Positions 1 through 13,131 of a stretch of DNA of 64,000 bases are shown piece after piece. The notes beneath the pieces are model-generated. The model had not been told where the DNA came from. It made no database searches and saw only the letters and a program-made list of their open reading frames with translations. The stretch's first letter is position 1; the number at the start of each line of letters is the position of its first letter. This stretch comes from Oopsacas minuta. Lineage: Eukaryota > Porifera > Hexactinellida > Lyssacinosida > Leucopsacidae. The position numbers and the translations under genes were made by a program. The DNA is taken from the NCBI GenBank assembly GCA_024704765.1, contig JAKMXF010000299.1:1002556-1066555 (forward strand), written 5' to 3'.

Positions 1-1379
1 TTAATTTATACTTGAAATCTTGAAATAATCGTGAGCCTTACCAAAACAGAATGGAGGGTAAGCAAGTACACTGAATCCTAATTTTACCTTTTTCAGTTTC
101 TCAAAGTCTGTAAATTTCGAAATTGATATGATCTTTACAACCTGTTCTCAGATCTCGATAAACTATATTCTGACAGCTTCTATTTATATTTTGTTATCAT
201 ACCATTTTTATCATTTCCTATGCCTAGTGCTACATAGTGATAACATCTCCACTTCCCCTCAAGTGCTTCTTTATACATCTGTGTTTTAGCTTCCTAACTC
301 ATATAGCCACAGTTTACCAGCCAATACACGAATTTTGTACTTGCAGCAGTTTAAATAGCTTACTTGAGGTAACATACCAAATATTTGAAGTGTGGGGCAG
401 CCTGTTCTACTAATTTGGGAGTACAATTGCTTGAATACCCTAGGGCCACATATATGCAGTATAGATCTATATTTCCTGGAGGCATACTGTATATTTCTCA
501 GAAAATTTGCAAAAATGTTTGCGAAATTGAAAAGAAAATTTCGGAAAATCAGACCTAATGGAGCTAATCTGAATATATTTTTGGAATCAAAATAATATAT
601 AGTCCCTGATCGGAATGAAAATAATGTGTGGTTTGTTCATGCAACAAAATTGCCCATGATCAGTGTTATAGGAAAGTCAAACTGACATGATACTTTTGTA
701 TCTATTTGAATAATTGCATCTTCTGATGATTCTGCTTCTGAGATACCAGCTCTGGTTTTGGAAGTGTTTAACCCGTGCTTATTGGAGATGTTATATGATT
801 GAGAAGTTAAATTCTCGCCAAGCACAGATAAGCGAGTCTGTAGCTTCTGTAGTTTATAGTTTCAGTATTTGTTGTTGGTCCTGCCAGCTGTAATATTTCC
901 GTCCCTTCCTTGTCCCCTTCAGAATACATTTTGTTTATTTTCGAAAAGTGTTAACCCGATTCACGATCTATATGCACGTATACATTATAATCTAGATATA
1001 TTTTGCATATATAATCAATTCCACGATGATATTATGGTTCTTCGGGTAACTGAATATGTAGAAATTCTCGCTTTGGCTGAAGAGGTAGAGAAACAGATGT
1101 TTGATTGTCCTCCAAGATTGATCTACAATTGCTGATGGTTTAATTATCCGTTTGAAATCAAGTCTAATGTATTTATGCTTCCTCCTGAGATGTCCATTTA
1201 AATTATGGTTATAATGCAAATATTTAGCTACAAATTGTTCTTTCATTAATTATTTCACATGATAAAAAACATTAATATAAAATACTTACCGTTCCCCTTT
1301 ACCAAATATAGTGCAGCCCCAGATAATTACATATATATTTTTTCTTAAATTAAGATTTTTTATATGTTCTAAATGGGTG
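1..1379. other. non-coding, no gene recognised
   Basis: AT-rich sequence with only short open frames (up to 88 codons on either strand). None has a motif I recognise. No inverted-repeat pair or tandem array stands out. A divergent N-terminal part of the neighbouring pogo-like transposase could lie in the last few hundred bases, but I cannot align it by eye. Confidence 0.5.
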
Positions 1380-1399
1380 ACAATAGTCTACGATTGCTT

Positions 1400-2115
1400 T
1401 CCTAGTTCAACTTGGTGATGATCTCTGTAAGTACAAGGATGCTTCATTATGAATATGCAAAGAAATTGATAATTTTCCAATGCGTGGTATATACATTTTT
1501 AGAAAGAAGGATTACACTGCTGATTCTAGTATATAACCCAAACAAATATAAACTTCATGTGAAGGCTGGTTCTGCAGATTTGGTAGCCGTTGATGAGTTG
1601 ATTTGTTTAGTGTTCGTAGGTTTTTCGAAGTATAAGCTAAATCCCATATTTTGTTCAGACGAAACCGAGTGATAATTCAAAGTCTCTCCACTTTCACTTT
1701 AGATTTATTAAGAAACATGAAGAGCACGAGTTTGAGTGGATACATCGAGAATTACTCATTTACTGGTTGCTAATGCAGATGGTATTGACAAAATTGACTT
1801 GCTGATGATTCGTAAATGGAGAAAACGAGAGCTATTGAGAATAATTCCGATCCCACAGTTCATTATTTATCCAATTCTAGTCCTTGTATGGCTCAATTGA
1901 TTTTTTACTTCAAATCCAATACAAGTCCTTCTGTTTAACAATGCGACTTTCATTCACCTCAGGTCTCAAACTATGTGTGCGTTTTCTCTCATTGAGATAT
2001 TATTTCTCCCAGAAAATCCGAGGCGCCTGGATATTTTTTAGCTGTATACATCTCTACATCTTGTATAAATATATTTGTAGAATATTATTGCAACTTTTCG
2101 ATGACTCTATATAGA
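1400..2115 (+). pseudogene. pogo/Tigger-like DDE transposase remnant
   Basis: Several frames together read like the DDE core of a pogo/Tigger (CENP-B/jerky-type) transposase. Around 1555-1670 the translation has KAGSADLVAVDE followed by an IFCSDET block, which matches the family's first catalytic Asp motif (usually IFNxDETG). At about 1765-1830 another frame gives ANADGIDKIDLLMI, matching the family's conserved NADG..K..L..IGK stretch. Around 1930-2030 a third frame gives LLFNNATFIH and then FLPENPRRLD. These correspond to the second catalytic Asp region (normally LLxDNAxxH, here Asp to Asn) and the FLPPNTT block. The reading frame changes at least twice and stops intervene, so it is dead. 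No terminal repeats were found around it. The family call rests on motif order by eye. Confidence 0.6.
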
Positions 2116-2494
2116 AAATATTGTTTAGTATATTTAATTGGAATAATGTATTAGTTTCTCACAAATTTTCATCTTCCAATTTCAAAGGTGTTAATTTCAT
2201 TAATTGAAAATTTCCTTTAAATGACATTGGAATGCTTTCTTTACAGAGTGCTTACGTCTCGGGGAATACTGATGTGAATGCTTAGAAATTCGCATAAATA
2301 TTCTATACATTACTTAGAATCCAAATCTGTATATATAATTTGAGGATTCTTAATTGATAAGTTTTTTCTTATGTTTGATTTCCAATGTTTGGCAGCAACT
2401 TGACTAGTTTGACACCTTTGAAATGTCAAAATTTATAGTTATTGTGATAAATTTATGTATAACATATTCATTTCCCTTTTTAATACGCTGAACC

Positions 2495-2561
2495 ATAGCC
2501 TACTAAATATAAGGCCTAACAGTAACTTCATTTTTTTGTACCAGGATAAGTTATTAGCTGA
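2495..2561 (+). repeat. left inverted repeat of the P-like element
   Basis: Inverted partner of 5829-5890. Shared blocks are TACTAAATATAAGG, CTAACAGTAA (one base different in the partner), GTACCAGG and GTTATTAGCTGA. The spacer between the second and third blocks differs in length by several bases, so the arms are diverged rather than fresh. Confidence 0.7.
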
Positions 2562-2762
2562 TTATATTAACTACCCATTTTCTATTTTCAAAACTTCTGA
2601 TTATTAATTAACCATACTGTTTAAATTCATTATAATAGTTATATATTGAAATACAAATCTTTCACTGATATACTCTAGTTACTAGTAATGATATTCCATC
2701 ACATACCTATGGCATTTTATAATCCATTTCTGCTCACTATTAGCTTGTATATTGTATCTCTG

Positions 2763-5622
2763 ATGCCCAGTGCCTGTTCTGTCCCGGGTTGCACAAGTAA
2801 TTACTACCCAGATGACAGAGTGCATATTCAGAATGCCAGAGAATCCATCTGAACTTAAACGTGCTTGGGTACGCGCTCTTCACCGTGAAGATATTGATCG
2901 TCTCAAGGTTGCTAATGTATGTATCAAGCATTTCCGTGAAGAAGATGTTGAGTATTTTCATAAGGTTCCCAATGGTGACGGTACTTTCACTAGTGTACCT
3001 CGCGATAAACTTAAGCTGAAAGAAGGGGCAATTCCCTGTTTACTTCCTGGTTACCCCTCTTATTATTCATCAACATTGACAAGTAAACGTACTCGTTTGT
3101 CTTATGAATCAAAAGAGAAAGAAATGTTGAATCAAACCATTCAGCTTAGTCTAAAATCTGAGAGTGGAGCCAAACACAATTTCATCATTAGAAATTTACA
3201 GGATCTGAAAGCTAAGTTGAATTATATTGTGTTACCAGACAATTGGTTAGTATGGCATACTGACAATTCTAGTACACGGTTTATTCTTCCTCGTCTTATT
3301 GAAAAAACTATTCAGTAAATTTATATCTAGAAATAAATTCATTTTTATCTGTTTCAGCCTGGTTCTATGGACAAAGCATACCTACTTCTCTTAATTCAAT
3401 TACTGATATTCGACAAATTGAATCATTATTACATCAAATTTCCTCAAAAATTGTATCTGATGATCATCATACTAAATCACATTCATTTCATATTCCTCGC
3501 GCTAAACAACACATAGAGAAGGTTATTGATTTAGCTAGCATAAAGGATAGCGAAAACTATTCTTCCTCAGTTATAGCCAAGCTCCAATTTATCCTCTGTC
3601 AATTAGACAATATATTTATTCCAAAGAACAGGCGAAGGTACAATATAATTACACAAGTCATGTCAATTAAGACTCATTTCATTTCTCCACCATGTTATGT
3701 ATATCTCCAGGGTTTAGAGTGTCTTTCTCTACCGCATGTTCAGACATTAAATACATTGTATTCTTCGTTTGGCATTGAAAACGATTTCTCTACGTATCTC
3801 TCCCAAGCTACTTCTTCCTTCAGTTCATTGGAGAGAAATGTTATAGTTCAAATGGATGAAATACACGTTAAATCTGATATTACGTATAAAGGAGGGAAAA
3901 TCTTTGCTCCTAATTTAGACCCAGAGGACCCAACCAGAACTGTGTTTGCGGTAATGGTATCTAGTTTACATAAGAAATGGTCTTGTATTTCACGTTTATT
4001 ACCATGTGGTTCTATTTCCGCTGAAAAGATATTTCCCATCATCAAAGAGTGTATCATTGATATTGAGAATTGTGGTTTACGTGTACAGATAATTTCAACT
4101 GGCAATTATCCTTTGAGTGTAAATCTTTTCAAGCTATTTTCTATGAGTGGCAAATTGGAAACTAGGGTGCCTCACCCATTTGATCCTACCAGATTTCCCT
4201 TCCTCACATTCGATTTTGTTCATATTTTAAAAATTATACGTAATAATTGGTTGAATCAGAAGAATTTTGATAAGACAATGTATTTCTCCAAGTTGGAAGA
4301 TTTTAAGATTGATTAATGCCAGTACCCCCTTTGTCTCCATTCAGTATCTTTTCAAGATGTACGCCTTCTATACAGCTCTGAAAGAGGAAGTTTAGCGAAA
4401 CTGGCTCCTCAGTTAACAGCGAAAGCTTGTTTTCCTTCTAGTATAGAAAGACAGAATGTCAGATTGGTTCTGGAGGTTTTTAATGGTCTAACACTATCTG
4501 CTCTTGAGATTCAAAATTGCAAACGTTGTGAAGAATATCGTAATAATACCTCTACGTTTGTAGAATCCTTCTTACTCTGTGGAAAACATTCAATGTTAGT
4601 GCACCCTTCAAAGGCATCCGTTTAAATGACAATCTCTCAACACCCTTGATCTTACACGATGAGCATTTCATATATTTAGCTCGTATAGTATATTGGCTAG
4701 ATGCTTGGCAGTCCTTACCTGGAAAATCAGGTAAATTGAGTAAGCAAACGTACACTAGTTTGAAACACGCTTGTATTGCTTTAGAACAGATAACAAACTA
4801 TCTAACTGAGTCTTGTGGATTTTCTTATGTTTTGTCTGCATTTTTGCAAACAGACCCATTGGAACATCATTTTGGACTCTATCGTATGATGGTTGGTTCG
4901 AATTATCATATTTCCTACATTCAAATTCTTGAATCCGAGCGTCGTCTTAAGCTCTCTAACATCCTAAAAATGTTTTCTGACCAACAAGACTCTTGTCAAT
5001 CCATACATACTTTTGCCAAATCTTTTACTTCACCCTTTAGTACTTCTAGTGATGACCAAATGGATCTTAAGCCATATCTTGATGGAATTGGTGATGTATT
5101 ATCAATTGAATACACTCAATAGATACTCCAGTCGTTAGCTTTTATCGGAGGATATTCGGTCTATAAATTCTTGAAAGGGTTTTAAGAGTGTAGATTATAC
5201 ACTGATACGCTAATTTACGATAAAGAATTTATTCCTGATAGTGATTCCATTTCTCAATTCAAGCTCTTGTAATTAACAGATCGAGGGGGGCTCAAATATC
5301 CATCTGAGCATGTTCTTAGCTCTGTCATTACTCTCTGGAGGGTTCAATTTGCTATTGAGGACAATGATCATTTGGCGAATCTACTTGTACACGGTCCAGT
5401 TAGAAAAGTATTAGTTGAGCTCACATTGAATACATGGAAGATGATGCAAGTATTGATATCTGGAAATCAAACTGTCCTATCTGTAATGTTACTAGATGGG
5501 ATATCTTACGTAAACTTATTTTTACTACTACTAATTGCTTTCTGGCCAACAAGATTAAGAACTATAATTCATTTGTAACTTCTAGGGGTATAGAAAAACG
5601 TAAACTGAAAAAGTTCTCATAA
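2763..5622 (+). pseudogene. P-element-like transposase with THAP domain, broken
   Basis: P-superfamily transposases combine an N-terminal THAP zinc finger (C2CH) with an RNase H-like catalytic core. Here ATG at 2763 opens MPSACSVPGC, giving the first two THAP cysteines. The frame then slips by one base near 2826-2834 and continues as IFRMPENP, ending the finger at VCIKHF (Cys and His). The core appears at 3660-4316: IVQMDEIHV holds the first Asp, and ISTGNYPLS replaces the usual TDN motif with TGN, so a predicted catalytic Asp is lost. FDFVHILKIIRNNWL then matches the family signature. After stops and shifts at 4317-4645, 4646-5122 has TDPLEHHFGLYR and SNYHISYIQ, a typical C-terminal block. 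The tail at 5434-5622 has a CPIC motif. At least four frame lesions make this non-functional. Confidence 0.85.
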
Positions 5623-5828
5623 TTTTGTGAAGTGTATGTATTATTATTGTAATTGTATGTATTTACATTTATTATTTATGTTGATTGGGTTTTTGTCCAA
5701 TAACATTAGTTTCAATGAACTTCAAATAGAATTTCAATATCTTAGTTTAATACCAGCGAGGGATTATTAATAACACTTGAGAAAACATTTTGATTAGATT
5801 TTTAAGACAATAACAGAATTCTCCAATA

Positions 5829-5895
5829 TCAGCTAATAACGCATCCCTGGTACTTTTACTGTTATGCCTTATATTTAGTAGGATATGGCTGAACA
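5829..5895 (-). repeat. right inverted repeat of the P-like element
   Basis: Reverse complement matches 2495-2561. Blocks here are TCAGCTAATAAC, CCTGGTAC, TTACTGTTA and CCTTATATTTAGTA, in the order expected for an inverted copy. Confidence 0.7.
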
Positions 5896-5896
5896 T

Positions 5897-7465
5897 ATTT
5901 TCTATGTAGTTTCACAGCATATCTGTATACAACTGTCTCTGCACATTAGTTTTATAATTCCGCATAAATATGACATATGAAGTAATAAGTTCAATATATA
6001 TTAGTTAAAGTACATCTGAAACCTATTTTTCCATTGAGGCATGACTTGCGTCGCAGAGTAATTCTTGTTCCAATCTTTCCTTGCATGCTCCACAACAGAT
6101 TGCGTATCTACAAGACGAATATCCTTCTATTCGATCTTTCTTGTGGACAGAGTACGTATACAGTTTTTGCATGTTGATGTTTCATTTTATCATGATATTC
6201 CGAATCATCAGAAACGACATAATCAGAGATTTGTGCCCGATTGTACTTCAATATTCATCCACCTGATACTCCACCAACAACTATATTAATTTGACTTCCA
6301 AAGATACTCTTTTATCCTTATACTTTATTGGGTTATGATATTTTGTCAATTGCAACATAGAGAAATATTTTTCGAACTAACGACTAGATGCTGAGTCGAA
6401 CTAATGCAGCGTACCCAGTAATTATGTTCATTATGACCGTAAGTGAATTAGTTTGTATGTTAAGACTTGATTGAACAAACTGGAATACCCCCAGGGCTGA
6501 TTTTTGCCATACTGGGGTCTTTTGGACCTGCCTTAGAAAGTCTTAAATTTTACAACGATGACGAATTTATCTCGTATTTGTCACCTTTCTCGATTTCGAA
6601 AATTCAAATTATTAGACACTACTCAGCAAATGTACATATAGATGGTTGAAATTTGAATCAAAGAGATGTAGTGGCTCCATTATAACCACAGAAATTCATT
6701 TAATGTAAATTGGATTACTATATATAATGTGATTTTCAATTTGAGCATTTCGAATCACATAGTGCCAAGTATATTTCGTCGCGTAGTTACCCAAATGATC
6801 AAGTTATTTATCTGATTCATGCTTAAGATATATCAGAGGTACAGAGTCGAACCGAAGCAACTTACCAGCGAAAGCGCTCTAGTTTATATTTATTTAGATA
6901 CAATTTATTCTTTTTGATTTAGGATTTGACTGGAAGCGCAAATAATTTTACTTCTGACGATGTTGAGACCATAATAAATAAAGAACCCAACAATGTGGAG
7001 GAAAAGTAATTATTAGATGATGTATCCAGTTTACCTAAAGATGTATATGTTTTTATTTCTATGTAATGTTTTTTTTGTTAAATCTGTTTTAATTATATAA
7101 CCTTTGAACTTATATTTTGGGATTGGACAGTACGGTTGAGACATCCAAAGTAGATCATGATCATTATTTTATATCAGTTCAGTACCATAAGTCGTTCGCT
7201 ACGGGACCGATAAGTGAAGCTATCCAAATCACGGACGGATCACTTTTGAGATTATTAGTTTATTTTGAAGGTACTTTATAAATGCATTTTTGAGCAATTA
7301 TAATGACTTTCTCATCTTTCATCGTTGTTTTCTAATAAATTTACGAATTTTGGAATTTATTTGACTATATGTTTACTTTTTCGGTCGTAGAAATTTAGGC
7401 CCAGCCAAGACCGAACCATAGTCATTTCAATAGACATTAACATTAACTATACTATAATTTCAATA
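5897..7465. other. non-coding, nothing recognised
   Basis: AT-rich sequence. Open frames at 6065-6289 and 6467-6649 are under 75 codons and carry no recognisable motif. No repeat partner was found elsewhere in the window. Confidence 0.5.
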
Positions 7466-8014
7466 CAATGGAAGCTGCTTAATCGGGAAAGCTGAGGAGT
7501 CAATGCTTTGTCCCGGTTAACCGATTGTCCCGATTAACTGATCATGATTTTTTAAGTATTCAATATATTTTTCGTGTTCTCATGACTATAAATATCTTAA
7601 TCACCGCTACTAATATCATGACTATAGGGTCTAGCAAAGATGATTCGTTGTATTAAGCATATACAGGTTTAGGTTGTATATACTATGCAAATTCCTTGTT
7701 ATAAAAACAGACCATTTTACAAATGGTTCTGACTATATATCTCGATTTCATTAAAAACTTTCTATACCATAACTAGAATCGCTTAAGTGGGATTGAAATC
7801 CAAATTAGCAATTATAATTATCGAAATATTCGGATTATCATGATAGAAGTCCAGAATATGAGCGATAATAATTTTAAAATAATATGTAATCGGGAAAAGA
7901 AATCCCGAATAACCGATTCGATCTCCCAAATATCCGATGATATTTGCATGTAAAAATATGTTCCCAAAACTTTATTCCGTTTGAACGGATATCACGATTA
8001 TGCGGCTTCCACTG
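7466..8014. repeat. pogo/Tigger-type MITE, TA-flanked
   Basis: 549 bp bounded by CAATGGAAGCTGCTTAATCG on the left and the inverse of CAGTGGAAGCCGCATAATCG on the right, with TA on both outer sides (7464-7465 and 8015-8016). Internal phrases such as TCCCGGTTAACCGATT recur. The same termini occur at 39430 and 46650-47393. The terminal sequence and TA target are what pogo/Tigger-type elements show. There is no coding capacity. Confidence 0.8.
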
Positions 8015-8245
8015 TACTGAAATTATTTTATCAATGTAATGTATAATCTCTGTGACCCACCAGTGGGTCACACAGTAAATTAGGAATAACACTATCACCC
8101 ACCGTGTCACCAGTTGCGAATCTTTTAATAGTTTAAAATGCCAAATTGATATAATCAATTTAACATAAGTTGTATTGCAGTTGCAATTCAGGACTATATT
8201 CTATAAATGCAGTATGTGGAATTTAGCAATGATAACATCGATTTA

Positions 8246-9586
8246 CAGGGTGTCCCATAATTATTGTCGTATCCTTCATCTTATGTTATTATTGCCATTA
8301 ATTGAGAAAAGAAAACAATTTTTTTCCAATATATCCTCCTTTCAATTGTATACATTTATCAATACGTGCTGGCATTCCAGCAACTAGATTTTCCAAGATC
8401 AATGGATTAATGTCCCTCCAGCCACTTTTGAGATTTTCTGCTAACTGATTGAGGTTGGTTGAGGGGTTCATCTCATTCAACTTCTCCTGCAAAATATTCC
8501 ATAGATTTTCTATCGGTTTTATATCCGGTGAATTACCAAGCCATTCTCCTTTGGCCCAGAAAGCGGGCATGTTGTTTTTGCACCATTCCTGTGTGCGACT
8601 GGCAGTGTGTACTGGTGCCCCGTCTTGCATAAATATAGCCCGAGACATGTTAGCTAGTAATTTCCTGGTCAGAATGCTGCCTGCCGTTTTTGGACGACCC
8701 ACCGCAAGTCGATAAGATTCTCCAATATCTCTTCTACATAATATGGAGAGTTTACAGTCTGTTTAGGAGGAACGAAATGTAATTCTCAGAGGCCACGATA
8801 GCTCATAATGGCCCAGACCATCACTTTGGGGGGTTTTTGATAACTTCACGAAGTGGTATTTTGGAGCTGTCAGTGGACCAAACCCTATCATTTTTGGCGG
8901 GACTGGGATGAAATAGTTCATATGGTGATTCATCACTCCATAGGACTCGTTTCCACTCATCCAAATTCCAATTTTCCCTTTCAATACAAAAAATTAGCCC
9001 ATTTTCCCTCTGTTTTTCAGTCAATTTGGGAATTTTGTGTCTTTTATAGGCAGTCGCTCCAATCGTTTCCTTCAAATAGCGGTGAACAGTCGATTCAGAG
9101 ATACCATAACCCTTTCGCTTGAGTTTTATCGCGATCTTTCTAGTGAATTGACGAATTTTGCCAAGAGATTTGGATATAACTATCTTCGCCTCCCTTGTGA
9201 TCATTTTTGGGCGCCCAGCACCGACCTTATGTCCTAGATCTTGACCTCGTCTATATCGTGCCCACCAACGCTGTATCGTTCTGAGTGATTTTTCTAAGGT
9301 CTTAGCAACATCTTTCTGCACCATCCCACCGATAATCATTCCGGCTGCCCTGTTACGAAGAGTTTCGGAGGAATTTTTGACATTTAAGATTAAATATTTA
9401 AACAAGTTGATGAAATACTGGATTGTGATAAATTCACCGGAGAAAATATAAGATTCCATATAAATTCTAATGATAATTTACACTAGTACTTGAATATAAA
9501 AAACTATACAAATTGAAAGCAACCTGGAAATACTGTAAACGAATATCTACATATATCGGATACGACAATAATTATGGGACACCCAA
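8246..9586 (-). mobile_element. Tc1/mariner DD37E-type element, copy 1
   Basis: 1341 bp bounded by CAGGGTGTCCCATAATTATT on the left and the inverse of TGGGTGTCCCATAATTATTG on the right. The inner parts (TTATTGTCGTATCC) match exactly, and TA flanks both ends (8244-8245 and 9587-9588). It encodes a reverse-strand transposase pseudogene. Size and ends closely parallel the copy at 51159-52503. Confidence 0.9.
8298..9459 (-). pseudogene. DD37E Tc1/mariner transposase, frameshifted
   Basis: The N-terminal half (9459-8821) has the paired helix-turn-helix DNA-binding region, with an AGRPK linker and a STVHRYLK motif. The first catalytic Asp is in VLWSDESPYE. The second is in AIFMQDGAPVHTA (8298-8702 frame), and the catalytic Glu is in IKPIENLW. 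I count 37 residues between the second Asp and the Glu, hence DD37E rather than the DD34E of Sleeping Beauty-type Tc1. The frame slips near 8836 in a C-rich run, there is a stop shortly after at the GL-stop-EL position, and another shift near 8700, so it is inactive. The C-terminal GGYIGK tail is shared with the other two copies. Confidence 0.9.
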
Positions 9587-9589
9587 TAG

Positions 9590-10690
9590 TGTGATAAAAT
9601 CGTAGGAATTATTTTGGAAGTCGTGTATATAATATAATTTGCATGATTCTTATGCCATAAATTTAACTGTTGCGAGTTTTAGATGAATATTAATCGAAAT
9701 TTGTCATCCATGGTGACTGCAATGCCTCAGGCGTGACAAATTTATATCGAAATTTTTGTATGAAAACCTCTAGATCTTCAGGTATAATTCTGGAATCTAA
9801 AGTGACATAATTCAACTCGACCAATGCTTTTGTTTGTTTGTAACTTTATTTTGCACAGTCAGCTTGCTTGCAGTGGGGCCCAAGATTGGATACTATCAAA
9901 ATATAACTGAACTTGGAGCAGAAATAGAGCCATTTAAATTTAAGCTTTACTTCGGGACAGATGATACTTCGAAAACCAAGCATGGGAATTCTCTAAATAT
10001 TTTACAATTTTAATAGTTCCAGAAAAGTTGTGCGATCCACTGAATCAATGGCTTACCTAAAACCTTGACAAGCGACGCCTGTGGCACTTTGGTCATTGAA
10101 TCTAGTAAGTATGTCGATGAAATCTGCACAAAGCTATGAGTAGAATTTAGGTGTCAAAGCCTGATTGACTTTTATAGAGCAAGTTATTGGTGGTTAGAAA
10201 AGAACATGGATCCAAAATTACTCATTCAAGGGATTCACACTATCAACAACAGGTAATTAGATATAGAACGGTAGTTAGAGCAATTGGTGGTTACGCAAGA
10301 TTTATCCATCGGAAAGCCTAATCCTTTTCATAAAACATGATATTATACCAATAGCGAGTGAAAGATTCATAAATTTAGAAAGAGGAGCTGAGAGGACTGC
10401 TAAACCACTTTTCAAAATCTTTCAGCTAATTCCATCAAAGTGAGGAGGATAAACTACCAAGTAATTTGGAAATAAGAGGCGCTAAGTTGCTGACAGGTGC
10501 GTATTTAAACCCGAGCCCACACGCGCCTGGGCCTGGCCATGAAATTCGATGTTGAATAAACTTAATTTTTAATTTTTTATATTTATTAGATTATGGCCTA
10601 GATCATTGTTCTACATGTGGAATTGAATAATTATAATTACCAATTTTAGATATACTTTGTAAGCTCCATAGGGATTACTCAATTATCATG
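9590..10690. other. non-coding, nothing recognised
   Basis: No open frame of note and no detectable repeat partner. A small G/C-rich patch (about 10500-10550) stands out from the AT-rich background without obvious meaning. Confidence 0.45.
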
Positions 10691-10695
10691 TCTAT

Positions 10696-13090
10696 TAGGG
10701 CTGTCGACAAATCCTCATTATCTAAGACCCGATATCGAATCCTTGGGCACAGAATACTCGGGTATTTGAATTACAGTGGGATTACATGCTTATTTTCTTA
10801 CCAAAAAAGCACACTAAGTCTACCCATTATACTACGATATATGTTAGTCAATCATACTAAATAGAAATATGATTTAATACAATGGATAACTAAAGACTTA
10901 TCGTATTATCTTGTCATCAACTAGTAGTAATATTCTGTCAGTCCACTATTTTGTAGTATTCTTGAAATGACCTTTCAGAAATACTAATGCATCCAAGGAG
11001 GAGTCACTTAAACTAGATCTTAACTTCGTGTTGAAAAGGCCTGCTGCGGTAAATGCTCTTTCTGCTTCTACACTGGTAGGAGGGATAGTATTATAGGGAT
11101 TGTTCCAGCAACTGTAAATTAGAGGATTTACTACCAGTGGCCCCAAAAAGGCTGAATTCTTTAGCCAGAAAATAAAAGTCGTCTTCAAGAATTTTGTTTG
11201 TAGTTGTAGTTGTGGATTTGCGAATAGATTCCCTTAGTTCCTCGAGCATTAGACTTTTGGAAGGAACAAGATTCAAATTTGATAATTCAGTGGTGTTATT
11301 AATTTGTGTTGTGTTAACCTCAATAATATCATTAGCCTCCGCTTGAATTGGGTATGGACGTTTGAGTATGCCTTTAGCAATCTTTAGTAGGTCAGATTTC
11401 TTTATAGAATTATCGATAGATGCTGGATTAAGGAGATATTTCGTTAAAGCAACTATTTCAATTACTCTTCTGTCATCTATGCGTTCCTTTAGGGTTTGAA
11501 ATACATCAAGTGCCAGTTATGACCCAATATTATCAATTTGTGAATACATGAAATTAAATATTCCTTCTGCCGTTTATAGATTAGAATCTCGACTACATAA
11601 TAAAGCAACTGCGATTTCTACAGGCTTTAAACATTTGTGGATATCATCAAGCATTTTCCATTCATGTTCATAGATAGTAATGCTACATGAAACATCAATT
11701 AGTGCTTTACTTAATGGTTTTTTCAGTTCCTAAAACCTCTCAATCATAGTGAGTAAACTGCTCCATCTAGTTTTGCAATCAAGGATTAATTTCAATTCCT
11801 TTCCGTTTCGAATTTCCTTAACATAACCCTGGAGAATATCATTTTTTGTTGGAGATTTTCTAAACAACCTTGCAATTATTCTGACCTTATTTATTACGAG
11901 GTTCAAATGATGCTTTAGAATCGGAAATATGATATCTATATTATATGGGTCACAAATTTCATCATCATCATGAAGCATTTGATCGTGAAGTTCTTCATTC
12001 AATTCACCCGGTGAATTTCCGAGTATTTCAACGCTATCGTTAGTTTTGGGATCATGAAGGACATCACAAACTGCAAGATGGATGGCATGAGCAAAGCATA
12101 TTGAGTGAATTGGTTTACAAAGTTTTCCCATTTTGGTCATAACTGAGGCACCATCAGTTACCACTGCTACAACGTGTTCATTTAGATGAATATCGAATTC
12201 CTCAAGTTTAGATTCAAGAATTCCTTTTGCACTTTCGGCCGGCATGGTGTTAAATATTCTAGCAAGTCCAAGGATCCAAACTTGGAGTTTTAGATAGAGA
12301 TTGAAATTCATGTACCGTCTGTTGCAATTTGAAGTGTATTCATCAAGAGTTGTACTAAATCGAGCTTTGTTCTCGAGTATTTCAGCCAATTCTTGCTTAA
12401 TAGAAGATTTCACTTGTAAACTATATTCTCTAACTCTGATTGATATAGTAGAATGGCTCTTCGGTGGCATAAAACCCTTGCTGATAAGGATGACCTGATA
12501 AACATACTCTGGGATATTCTTAAATAACTAAATCCATCTTCCGCAGCTAATCAGGATGATATTTTCACCTAGAGATTGCTGATTAGTGTAATCAAGAAAA
12601 GAAACTTGCTTATCAGCCAGTTTGATCCTCTTACTTGAAAAGTGTCCTCCTTAGCTTCTTGAGCATCATCGAGCTTGATGTTGTGTACGGAAAATAAATG
12701 TTTTCTAAGAGCACTTGTACTTCCACCACTACAGCTGAGAATATTACCTGAAATGCATAGGGAACATTTTGCTTTTTCGTCAAATTTCTCAAAATGCTTC
12801 CAAACTAATGATTTTGATTTAGTTGTTGCCATTTTTATTTCAAATTGATCAGGACTAACATCAATTTAGTATTCATATACTATATATTATACATTGTTAT
12901 TGTTGATTGGTTACTTTTGAGGATTCCACTAAATATTTTACAGGATTAATTGAATTACTTCATTTATATTCAATATACAATGAACACTATACTATTCCTC
13001 TTATAATATTATATTACCCGGGTAGCGAATATTAATCGGAATATAGGAACCGAGTATACCCGCGTCTGAGAGAACCGGATCCCACTAGTA
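10696..13090 (-). mobile_element. hAT DNA transposon, degenerate
   Basis: A reverse-strand hAT transposase pseudogene fills this span in the order BED finger, core, dimerisation domain. The downstream edge at 10696 has TAGGGCTGTCGAC, resembling the hAT terminal consensus (CAGGGNTGNC type). I could not find a matching inverted end near 13090, so that side is either diverged or truncated. Confidence 0.75.
10946..12832 (-). pseudogene. hAT transposase with BED finger, broken
   Basis: Reading from 12832 downward, an N-terminal BED-type zinc finger begins VWKHFEKF, with CSLC and an LRKHLFSVH His pair (12569-12832). The core at 11730-12470 contains the family's catalytic and structural blocks: TTLDEYTS, VVTDGASVM (Asp), CFAHAIHLAV and CKTRWSS. 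The C-terminal hAT dimerisation domain (10946-11276) has PPTSVEAERAF and SLDALVFLKGHF. Stops and shifts separate the blocks at about 12480-12570 and 11280-11730. The domain order and motifs make the superfamily secure; activity is excluded unless undetected introns exist. Confidence 0.88.
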
Positions 13091-13131
13091 TTGTATTAGA
13101 TTTGAATAGTTTTATAACTCAAAACTTATAT

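Larger units (their letters stand above)
2487..5896 (+). mobile_element. P-element-like (THAP) DNA transposon, degenerate
   Basis: A transposase pseudogene with a THAP finger and a P-type core lies between two inverted copies of a roughly 70-base sequence. The left copy (about 2495-2561) reads TACTAAATATAAGGCCTAAC and then an AGTAA...GTACCAGG...TTATTAGCTGA pattern. The reverse complement of 5829-5890 reads the same with a few differences. This arrangement fits a P-superfamily element of about 3.4 kb. The exact outer ends and an 8-bp target duplication could not be fixed. A lone piece of the same end sequence occurs at 49261-49291. Confidence 0.75.
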
